Positions 57,560 to 64,000 of a stretch of 64,000 nt of DNA are shown in pieces. The stretch spans positions 73,216 through 137,215 of the forward strand of contig JBJOMW010000009.1 in the NCBI GenBank assembly GCA_046052145.1, read 5' to 3'. Each line of letters begins with the position of its first letter. Position 1 is the stretch's first letter. A program made the position numbers and the translations under genes. Below the pieces are notes generated by a model. The model saw nothing but the letters and a program-made list of their open reading frames with translations. It made no database searches and was not told the origin of the DNA. This DNA comes from Falsiroseomonas sp046052145 (lineage in GTDB: Bacteria; Pseudomonadota; Alphaproteobacteria; Acetobacterales; Acetobacteraceae).

Positions 57560-58152
57560 TGCGCCAGCTCAAGCGAATCTGTGTCTTCTGCGGCTCCGCG
57601 GTGGGCGCACGGGACAGCTATGCCGAAGCGGCGCGCGCGCTTGGGCGCGAGGTTGCCGCGCGGGGCATCGGCCTGGTCTATGGCGGTGGCGCGGTCGGGC
57701 TGATGGGCATCGCCGCCGATGCCGCGCTGCAGGCCGGCGGCGAGGTGGTCGGCGTCATTCCCTATGGCCTGCTGAAGCGCGAGGTCGGCCATGGCGGCGG
57801 CGTCGAGATGCACATCGTGGACACGATGCACGAACGCAAAGCGAAGATGGCCGAGCTGTCGGACGGCTTCGTCGTGCTGCCCGGCGGCTATGGCACGCTG
57901 GAGGAAGCGGTGGAGGCGCTGACCTGGGCGCAGCTCGGCATCCAGGAGAAGGGCGTCGTCTTCCTCGATGTGGAGGGATTCTGGCAGCCCTTCCTCGGCG
58001 CGCTGGATGCCATGACGCGGGAAGGCTTCATCCGCCCCACGCATCGTCCGCTGGCGATGCGCGCGGGGAGCGTGGGCGAGGCGCTGGACGCGCTGGCGGG
58101 CTACGCCGCGCCGGCGGGCACGCAGGTTTGGCTCCGGCCGGAGCAGATGTGA
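57559..58152 (+). CDS. LOG-family TIGR00730 protein (cytokinin riboside 5'-monophosphate phosphoribohydrolase)
   Basis: 197 residues of the Rossmann-fold LOG family. ICVFCGSAVGARDSY, GLVYGGGAVGLMGIAADAAL and the catalytic PGGYGTLEEAVEALTW motif are intact. Members hydrolyse nucleoside 5'-monophosphates and also serve as a bacterial housekeeping enzyme. Coupled to the hydratase before it and followed by ribF 5 bases later. Confidence 0.92.
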   Translation: MRQLKRICVFCGSAVGARDSYAEAARALGREVAARGIGLVYGGGAVGLMGIAADAALQAGGEVVGVIPYGLLKREVGHGGGVEMHIVDTMHERKAKMAELSDGFVVLPGGYGTLEEAVEALTWAQLGIQEKGVVFLDVEGFWQPFLGALDAMTREGFIRPTHRPLAMRAGSVGEALDALAGYAAPAGTQVWLRPEQM

Positions 58153-58157
58153 GGGTG

Positions 58158-59102
58158 ATGCCCACCATCATCCAGGATTGGCGCGATGTGCCGGCGGCGT
58201 TGCGCGGTGCGACGCTCGCGCTCGGCAATTTTGATGGCGTGCATCTGGGGCATGCCGCGGTGCTGCGCGCCGCCCATGCCGCGCGCCCGGACCTCGCGCT
58301 GGCTGCACTCACCTTCGAGCCGCATCCGCGCGAGCATTTCCGGCCTGAAGATCCGCCCTTCCGGCTGACGCTGCTGCCGGCGAAGGCCGAGGCCCTGGGC
58401 GCACTCGGCGCGCGTGCGGTCTTCGCGCTGCGCTTCGATGCGGCGCTGGCCGCTATGCCAGCCGAGGCCTTCGTCGAGGAGGTGCTGCACCGGGGGATCG
58501 GCGCGAAGCATCTGGCCTGCGGGCCGGATTTCGCCTTCGGCCATCGTCGTGGCGGCGATACCGCTTTCCTGGCGCGGGAGGCGGAGAAGCGCGGCATCGG
58601 GCTCACCATCGTGCCGCCTGTGATGGATGACGGCGCGCAGATCTCCTCCACCCATATCCGGCGCCTGCTGCAGGACGGCTATCCCGAACGCGCCGCGCGC
58701 GACCTCGGCCGCCCGCATGAGATCCGCGGCGAGGTGTTCCACGGCGACAAGCTTGGGCGCGTGCTCGGTTGGCCGACCGCGAACATCCTGCTCGGCCGGC
58801 AGCTGGAACCCGCGCGCGGCGTCTATGCGGTGACGGCGGTGCTGGCGGATGGCGCCGAGGTGCCGGGGGTGGCCAATGTCGGCCGCCGTCCGACGCTCGG
58901 CGGCGATCCGGTGACGCGGCTCGAGACGCATCTGTTCGACTGGTCGGGCGATCTCTACGGCCAGGAAATCCGCGTGCGGCTGCACGCCTTCCTGCGGCCG
59001 GATGCGACCTTCAATGGACTCGACGCGTTGAAGGCGGCGATCGCTGCGGATGCCGACGCCGCACGCCGCGTGCTGGCCGCGCTGATACCCCCGGCGCGCT
59101 GA
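58158..59102 (+). CDS. ribF: Bifunctional riboflavin kinase / FAD synthetase
   Basis: 314 residues making FMN and FAD. N-terminal nucleotidyltransferase: LALGNFDGVHLGHAAVLR and HLACGPDFAFGHRRGGD, with ISSTHIRRLLQDG. C-terminal kinase: RGEVFHGDKLGRVLGWPTAN and GVYAVTAVLADG, VANVGRRPTLGG, all usual. ATG at 58158 with GAGGGTG. No FMN riboswitch was seen. Confidence 0.95.
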   Translation: MPTIIQDWRDVPAALRGATLALGNFDGVHLGHAAVLRAAHAARPDLALAALTFEPHPREHFRPEDPPFRLTLLPAKAEALGALGARAVFALRFDAALAAMPAEAFVEEVLHRGIGAKHLACGPDFAFGHRRGGDTAFLAREAEKRGIGLTIVPPVMDDGAQISSTHIRRLLQDGYPERAARDLGRPHEIRGEVFHGDKLGRVLGWPTANILLGRQLEPARGVYAVTAVLADGAEVPGVANVGRRPTLGGDPVTRLETHLFDWSGDLYGQEIRVRLHAFLRPDATFNGLDALKAAIAADADAARRVLAALIPPAR

Positions 59103-59140
59103 GGGCGCGTCACCACCCCATGCCTGGAAGCGATACGACG

Positions 59141-60016
59141 ATGAGCGATCCGCAGGGCTATGTGCCGCCCAAGGTCTGGACCTGGAACCGCGCGAATGGC
59201 GGGCGCTTCGCCAGCATCAACCGCCCCGTGGCCGGCCCGACGCATGAGAAAGACCTGCCAGTCGGCCGACATCCGATGCAGCTGTACTCGCTAGGCACGC
59301 CGAATGGCGTGAAGGTGACGATCATGCTGGAGGAGCTGCTGGCGCTGGGGCATAGCGGCGCCGAATACGATGCCTGGCTGATCCGCATCAGCGAGGGTGA
59401 GCAGTTTTCCTCGGGCTTCGTCGCGGTCAATCCGAACTCCAAGATCCCAGCGCTGCTCGACCGCAGTGGGCCGGAACCTGTGCGCGTTTTCGAATCGGGC
59501 GCGATCCTCGTGCATCTGGCGGAGAAGTTCGGCGCTTTCCTGCCGGCCTCCGGCGCGGCACGGGCCGAGACGCTGTCCTGGCTGTTCTGGCAGATGGGCA
59601 GCGCGCCCTTCGTCGGGGGCGGCTTCGGGCATTTCTACGCCTATGCGCCGACGAAGATGGAATACCCGATCGACCGCTACGCGATGGAGACCAAGCGCCA
59701 GCTGGATGTGCTGGACCGTCGCCTGGCGGAGAGCGAATACGTCGCCGGCCCCAACTACACCATCGCCGATATGGCGATCTTCCCCTGGTATGGCGGGCTG
59801 GCGAAAGGCTGGCTCTATGGCGCGGCGGAGTTCCTCGACGTAGCGTCCTACCGACATCTCAACCGCTGGGCCGAGCAGGTCTATGCGCGGCCGGCTGTGA
59901 AGCGCGGCCGCATGGTCAACCGCGTGCATGGCGATCCCGCCGAACAGCTGCGCGAGCGCCATGACGCGTCAGACTTCGAGACGCGCACGGAGGACAAGCT
60001 GGCGCGCGGCAGTTAG
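59141..60016 (+). CDS. YghU-like glutathione transferase
   Basis: 291 residues in the nu-class GST group. YVPPKVWTWNRANGGRFASI and RPVAGPTHEKDLPVG are the typical YghU/YfcG-type extension. LYSLGTPNGVKVTIMLEEL is the glutathione-binding N-terminal fold with Thr/Asn at the active position instead of Tyr or Cys. ALLDRSGPEPVRVFESGAIL matches the cis-Pro/ESGAI part. Likely glutathione disulphide-dependent reductase activity. Start at 59141; an ATG 21 bases upstream is possible. Confidence 0.9.
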   Translation: MSDPQGYVPPKVWTWNRANGGRFASINRPVAGPTHEKDLPVGRHPMQLYSLGTPNGVKVTIMLEELLALGHSGAEYDAWLIRISEGEQFSSGFVAVNPNSKIPALLDRSGPEPVRVFESGAILVHLAEKFGAFLPASGAARAETLSWLFWQMGSAPFVGGGFGHFYAYAPTKMEYPIDRYAMETKRQLDVLDRRLAESEYVAGPNYTIADMAIFPWYGGLAKGWLYGAAEFLDVASYRHLNRWAEQVYARPAVKRGRMVNRVHGDPAEQLRERHDASDFETRTEDKLARGS

Positions 60017-60034
60017 CTGCGCGCCGCGCTGGCG

Positions 60035-61018
60035 TCAGTCTGCGGTCGCGCCCACGGCCTGGATGACGACGCGCCAACGCTCGCTTTCCTCGGCCATGAA
60101 GCGCGCGAAATCGGTGCGGCCCATCCGTCGCGGTACCGAGCCGCCCGCGATGATGCGCTGGCGCAGTTCCGGCTCCTCCATCACCGCGGAGAGTTCCGTC
60201 TCAAGCCGCGCGAGGATCGGGTCCGGCACGCCGGCCGGCGTGCAAAGGCCGAACCAGCCGGTGGAGACGATCTCAACACCTTGCTCGCGCATCGTCGGCA
60301 GGTCGGGGAAGGCGTTGACGCGATCGGCGCCGGAGACAGCGATCGGGCGCATGCGCCCGGCCTGGGCCAGCTGCGTCACGGCCGAGATGGACTGGAACAG
60401 CATGTCGATCCGGCCCTCCATGAGGTCCGTGTTCATCTGGCCGCTATTCGTATAGGGCAGGTGCTGCATCGGCAGGCCGGTGATCATCTGGAACTGCGAT
60501 CCGGCCAGGTGCTGCGAGGATCCCGCGCCGACCGAGCCGAAATTGATCGGCCGGTTCTGCGCCCGCGCCCAGGCGATGAATTGCGGCAGGGTCTGCGCCG
60601 GCACGGCGGGCGGAATGACGACGATGTTCGGCACGAGCGCAATCATGCCGACCGCCGCGAAGTCGCGGTCCGGGTCGAAGGGCAGGCTGCGGTAGAGCCA
60701 CTTGTTCGCCGCATTCGCCGCGATGGAGGCAAGCCCCACCGTGTAGCCATCCGGCGCCGCACGCGCGACCTGCGCCATACCGATATTCGTCCCCGCGCCT
60801 GGGCGGTTGTCCACCACGACCGGCTGGCCGAGCCGGGCGGAGAGGCGGTCGCCCACAAGGCGGGAGAGGACATCGCCCGCACCACCCGCGGGGCCCGGAT
60901 TCACCCAGCGGATGGGACGGTTCGGCCAGTCGCCGGTGCCGCCCGTCTGGGCGAAGGCGGGCCGTGCGAGGCCTGCGGCGGCAAGGCCAAGCAGAAGGGA
61001 GCGGCGATCGGGGCGCAT
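60035..61018 (-). CDS. Bug-family TTT substrate-binding protein (third copy)
   Basis: 327-residue receptor with a twin-arginine-like signal (RPDRRSLLLGLAAAG) ending ARPAFAQ. The mature start WPNRPIRWVNPGPAGGAGD, VVDNRPGAGTN and APDGYTVGL match the Bug family. Two adjacent ATGs exist; 61018 has better spacing from AGGAGA. It is divergent (149 bases) from an Asp/Glu-racemase-superfamily gene, which suggests that its ligand is a malonate- or maleate-like acid. Confidence 0.92.
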   Translation of the reverse strand: MRPDRRSLLLGLAAAGLARPAFAQTGGTGDWPNRPIRWVNPGPAGGAGDVLSRLVGDRLSARLGQPVVVDNRPGAGTNIGMAQVARAAPDGYTVGLASIAANAANKWLYRSLPFDPDRDFAAVGMIALVPNIVVIPPAVPAQTLPQFIAWARAQNRPINFGSVGAGSSQHLAGSQFQMITGLPMQHLPYTNSGQMNTDLMEGRIDMLFQSISAVTQLAQAGRMRPIAVSGADRVNAFPDLPTMREQGVEIVSTGWFGLCTPAGVPDPILARLETELSAVMEEPELRQRIIAGGSVPRRMGRTDFARFMAEESERWRVVIQAVGATAD

Positions 61019-61166
61019 CATCGGTCTCCTGGACGTGAAGCGGAGGTTGTGACGCGTCCGGCCAGGTTGCAAGGCGGGGCAGGCCATAATCGCGGCCCGT
61101 CACCCTTCCGCCTGCCGCCGGATATGGCAGGCTGGCGGCGCGATCAGCGATCAAGGGAAGCGGGCG

Positions 61167-61916
61167 ATGGGTGCGGATGTGCTCGGCTGGCGGTGCAAAT
61201 TCGGGGTGATGGGCCCGTCCACCAACACGGTGGTGCAGCCGGATTTCGACATGATGCGGCCGGCGGGCGTGACCAATCACTACAGCCGCATCTTCACGCC
61301 GAATGCCGATGCCGTCTCCAACGAGACATTCCGGGCGGGTGCGGAGCTGATCGGGCGCAACACGCTCGATGCGGTGAGGTCGGTGATGACCTGCAAGCCC
61401 GACCATTTGGTGATGGGCATGTCGGCCGTCACCTTCTTCGATGGCGCCAAGGGCGCCGACCGCTTCGTGAAGGAGGTGGAGGACCTCTCGGGCCTCAAGA
61501 TCAGCGTCGGCAGCCATGCCTGTACCGCTGCGCTCAATGCCTATGGCGGCGTGAAGCGCATCGCCGTCCTGTCGCCCTACTGGCCGGCGATGAACATCGA
61601 GGTCACGCGCTACTTCGGCGATATGGGCTTCAGCGTGGTGCGGGACATCGCGCTCCAGCGCACCAGCTGGATCGCGATCGCGGAGACGACGCCGGCGGAA
61701 TGTGTGGCCGCGATCAAGCAGATCGACGGCGACGATGTGGATGCGATCGTCCAGGTCGGCACCAATCTCTCCATGGTCAAGCTGGCCGCAATGGCGGAGC
61801 TCTGGCTTGGCAAGCCGGTGATCGCCATCAACACGGCGACCTATTGGCATGCGCTGCGGGCGCGCGGCATCACGGACAAGGTCGAAGGCTGCGGCCGCCT
61901 GCTCGAGCGGTTCTGA
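61167..61916 (+). CDS. Asp/Glu racemase superfamily (maleate isomerase / arylmalonate decarboxylase-like)
   Basis: 249 residues. RCKFGVMGPSTNTVVQPDF at the start, HLVMGMSAVTFFDG, YGGVKRIAVLSPYWP and VDAIVQVGTNLSMVKLAA match the maleate cis-trans isomerase/AMDase group. The two cysteines used by maleate isomerase are not in their usual places: the first site reads MGMSA and the second VGTNLS. So the chemistry may be different from maleate isomerisation. Divergent from a TTT receptor. Confidence 0.8.
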   Translation: MGADVLGWRCKFGVMGPSTNTVVQPDFDMMRPAGVTNHYSRIFTPNADAVSNETFRAGAELIGRNTLDAVRSVMTCKPDHLVMGMSAVTFFDGAKGADRFVKEVEDLSGLKISVGSHACTAALNAYGGVKRIAVLSPYWPAMNIEVTRYFGDMGFSVVRDIALQRTSWIAIAETTPAECVAAIKQIDGDDVDAIVQVGTNLSMVKLAAMAELWLGKPVIAINTATYWHALRARGITDKVEGCGRLLERF

Positions 61917-62049
61917 CACCACTATCCTGATGTGCTGAATTGCGGCCGTCGCCAGCGGCGACGACCAGGTGAACGCAGCCGTGCATGCAACCGGCGCGGC
62001 TCGGTGGGCTTGTGGCGCAGGGACGCACACGCTGCCGGAATACCACGTC

Positions 62050-63660
62050 ATGCCGCCTTGGTTGCGCACGGGCTTGCTGTTTCTCGCGCTCGGTGCGCCG
62101 CTGGTGACGGTCGCGCTGGTGCCGATGCCGCCGCTCTTCGACTACCACAATCATTTCGCGCGGCTCTGGCTGCTGATGGGCGGGGTTGCCCAAGCTCCGC
62201 TGGCGGCGATGTACGCGGTGGATTGGTCGGGTGCTGCGACGAATATCGGCATCGACCTGATCGCCGCCGCGCTGTCGGGCATGCTGGAGGCCGAGACCCT
62301 TCTGCCCGCCTTGCTTGGCGTGGCGTTGGTCCTTCCCCCGCTTGGCTTGGTGATGCTGCACCGCGCGGTCTTCGGCGGCTGGCATTGGTGGCAGCTGGGC
62401 TTCGGCGTGCTCGCCTGGAACACGACGGTGCTGGAAGGCTTCCTCAACTTCCACATCGGCCTCGGGCTCGCGCTGCTGGCGGCGGTGGCGGATGGCAGGT
62501 TGCGCGCGCAGCCTCCGGCCGCGGTCTTCGCAATCCGCGCCACGATCGCCGCGGTTGCGCTGGTGGTGCATCCCTTCGCGGCGCTGTTCTATGCGGTCCT
62601 GCTCGCGGCGCTGGCGCTCGGGCCGCAGCCCTTCGCGGAGCGGCGGGCCCGGCGGCTGCGGGCGGCCATCTGGGCGGGTTCGGCGGCGGCCTTGCCCGTT
62701 CTGCTGCTGGTGCTGTTCGCGCCCGCGCTGCCGGGCGCCGACCAGGCAGCGGGGCAGCGCATCCTATGGACCGGCTACGCGCCGCGCGCGAAGGCCGACA
62801 TGCTGCTGAGCGCGATCTGGACCTATGGCTTGAAGCGCGACCTGGCCTTCGTGGCGCTGTTCGCGATGCCGATCGGCTGGGCGATTCTGCGCCGCCGCCT
62901 TGCAGTGCATGGCGGGCTGCTGCTCGCGGCGATGGGTCTGGTGGTGCTGGCGCTGGTCACGCCCGCGAAGGTCGCCGGCGCCTGGCAGGCCGATGCGCGA
63001 TTTCCGGCGATGGCGCTGCTGGCCGGCGTCGCGGCGCTGCGACCTGGCCCGCGCCTGCTGCGCCCGCGCGCCGAGGCCGCGCTCGCGGGCGCGCTGGTCC
63101 TGCTCGTCGGCGCGCGCGCGGCTTGGATCCTGTCCATCTGGCAGGAGCGTCGCGCCGATGTCGCGGCGGTAGAGCGCGTTCTGGCGCATGTTCCCCCAGG
63201 CGCCGCCGTGCTGCCGATGGAGCATCGATTCGATTGGGACATGTGGCAGCCCGGCATGGCGCGTCCGCCGCGCGGACGGCATGTCGGCCCGGGGCATCCC
63301 GCCACCTGGCACCTGGCAACCCTGGCCGTGCCGCGCCGCCACGCCTTCGTGCCGACGCTGTTCGCCGCGCGCGGCAAGCAGCCGCTGCGCGTGTTGCCGC
63401 CCTGGGACGAGATCGCGCAGCAGGATGCGGAACTCGTCTCGGCCGGCCTGCTGCCGGACCCGGACCCCGAGCTGCTGTGGCGAAGCTCTGCCGATTATGT
63501 GCGGCATTGGCGCACACGCTTCGACTACCTGCTGCTGCTCAACGCCGACCTGCCGGACGTCGCTGGCGGCCTGCCCGATCTGCCGGAGCTGGAACTGCTG
63601 GAGGATGCAGGCTTCGTGCGGCTCTACCGCATTGGCCGCCCGGCGCTTGCCGCGCGGTGA
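62050..63660 (+). CDS. Polytopic membrane protein, unknown (possible GT-C-like)
   Basis: 536 residues with about ten hydrophobic spans and a soluble C-terminal part from about residue 380. After the first span comes PPLFDYHNHFARLWLL, which puts acidic and His residues in the first periplasmic loop, as in GT-C glycosyltransferases. The C-terminal domain has VLPMEHRFDWDMWQPG and HVGPGHPATWHLA. I do not recognise a named family. ATG at 62050 is taken as start; a GTG at 61969 is the alternative. It precedes a GT32 gene, so envelope glycan work is plausible. Confidence 0.55.
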   Translation: MPPWLRTGLLFLALGAPLVTVALVPMPPLFDYHNHFARLWLLMGGVAQAPLAAMYAVDWSGAATNIGIDLIAAALSGMLEAETLLPALLGVALVLPPLGLVMLHRAVFGGWHWWQLGFGVLAWNTTVLEGFLNFHIGLGLALLAAVADGRLRAQPPAAVFAIRATIAAVALVVHPFAALFYAVLLAALALGPQPFAERRARRLRAAIWAGSAAALPVLLLVLFAPALPGADQAAGQRILWTGYAPRAKADMLLSAIWTYGLKRDLAFVALFAMPIGWAILRRRLAVHGGLLLAAMGLVVLALVTPAKVAGAWQADARFPAMALLAGVAALRPGPRLLRPRAEAALAGALVLLVGARAAWILSIWQERRADVAAVERVLAHVPPGAAVLPMEHRFDWDMWQPGMARPPRGRHVGPGHPATWHLATLAVPRRHAFVPTLFAARGKQPLRVLPPWDEIAQQDAELVSAGLLPDPDPELLWRSSADYVRHWRTRFDYLLLLNADLPDVAGGLPDLPELELLEDAGFVRLYRIGRPALAAR

Positions 63661-63737
63661 GCCAGCGTGGCTCCGCGCGGAACCGGCGGGCCCTGCGACC
63701 CGTTCCGCCTACATCGAAGCAGGTCTTGCCAATCGCG

Positions 63738-64000
63738 ATGAGTCATATTCCCAGGATCCTCCATTATGCATGGTTCGGACCCACGCCGATGCCGCCCGCT
63801 TATCGCGGCTACATCGAGGGCTGGCGGCGGCTGCTGCCCGACTGGGATGTGATCGGCTGGACTGACCGCAATCTCGACTGGTCGGCGCGCTACATCAACG
63901 AAGCCTTTGCGACGCGCGGCTGGACGCGGCTTGCGGATTACATGCGCGTGCATGCGCTGCATCGCTTCGGCGGCTTCTACCTCGACACCGATGTCGAATT
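63738..64000 (+). CDS. GT32-type glycosyltransferase, 3'-truncated by window edge
   Basis: First 87 residues. IPRILHYAWFGPTPMP at the N-terminus and TRLADYMRVHALHRFGGFYLDTDVEF with its DxD motif are typical of GT32 capsular/mannosyl transferases, which use a nucleotide sugar and a metal. The gene continues beyond the window. It follows the membrane protein by 77 bases on the same strand. Confidence 0.85.
   Translation, partial: MSHIPRILHYAWFGPTPMPPAYRGYIEGWRRLLPDWDVIGWTDRNLDWSARYINEAFATRGWTRLADYMRVHALHRFGGFYLDTDVE

Noticed and set aside
57900..59100. Possible FMN riboswitch or other aptamer near ribF
   Set aside because: The upstream 5-base gap to the LOG-family gene leaves no room for an aptamer, and no conserved riboswitch core was seen.
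61947..61963. 7-bp hairpin (CGTCGCC/GGCGACG) after the racemase-superfamily gene
   Set aside because: The stem is short, has no T tract and is expected by chance at this GC content, so I did not list it as a terminator.

Overview
The window reads as chromosome from a GC-rich alphaproteobacterium, most likely Acetobacteraceae of the Roseomonas type. This is inferred from the very high GC, three Bug-type tripartite tricarboxylate (TTT) solute receptors, typical alphaproteobacterial gene pairs, and the catabolic genes built around CoA transferases and CitE-like lyases. No phage, plasmid or CRISPR signal is visible. Both edges cut genes: a CitE-like lyase at the left and a GT32 glycosyltransferase at the right.

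Layout. 0-3.5 kb: a tight plus-strand operon with a CitE-like lyase, a small AtzG/GatC-like protein, an amidase and a TTT receptor. 3.5-6.3 kb: minus strand, an Hsp70-type chaperone lacking the substrate-binding domain, plus an unrecognised acidic 507-residue partner. 6.6-10.6 kb: a translationally coupled minus-strand operon (TTT receptor, MaoC-like hydratase, family III CoA transferase, CitE-like lyase). Its enzyme set matches the itaconate/mesaconate degradation scheme (CoA transfer, hydration, C-C cleavage). 10.7-13.5 kb: a carboxymuconolactone-decarboxylase-family protein, tRNA-Gln(CTG), a Ppx/GppA phosphatase and rlmE. 13.5-18.2 kb: a class I ribonucleotide reductase operon (nrdA without ATP cone, a 66-residue unknown, nrdB) followed by a strong stem-loop, then a SCO protein. 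18.2-22.1 kb: a TrmN6-like methyltransferase, a DUF2007 protein, a polyprenyl diphosphate synthase, a DUF4406-like protein and a class III aminotransferase.

22.2-29.9 kb: a BisC-like molybdoenzyme coupled to a degenerate PhoX-like protein; then an array of five consecutive perfect hairpins between convergent genes; an amino-acid ABC receptor with a clear terminator; nhaA, an ArsC/Spx-like reductase and a DUF3830 protein. 29.9-41 kb: an IS3 transposase scar, purine genes guaA and guaB, an rsmB-like rRNA methyltransferase with a GNAT partner, a degenerate SGNH-like exported protein, a lipase-like protein and a full PhoX. 40.6-44.6 kb: an oligopeptide-type ABC importer without ATPase genes, preceded and overlapped by a ParE/antitoxin pair. 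44.7-55.5 kb: pyrE, an ELM1-like protein, an MsrQ-like membrane cytochrome coupled to a nuclease, a tartrate-dehydrogenase-like enzyme, a fused hydantoinase/5-oxoprolinase, and an AsmA-like protein. 55.5-64 kb: YnfA, an M20 peptidase, a MaoC hydratase, a LOG-family protein, ribF, a YghU-like GST, a TTT receptor divergent from an Asp/Glu-racemase-superfamily enzyme, a polytopic membrane protein and the cut GT32 gene.

Most of the window is ordinary housekeeping and catabolism. The items most worth a second look are the five-hairpin element at 26.2 kb, the BisC plus degenerate PhoX pair, the TTT-CoA transferase-hydratase-lyase operon, the Hsp70 plus acidic-protein pair with a possible frameshift at its junction, and the small gene inside the nrd operon.
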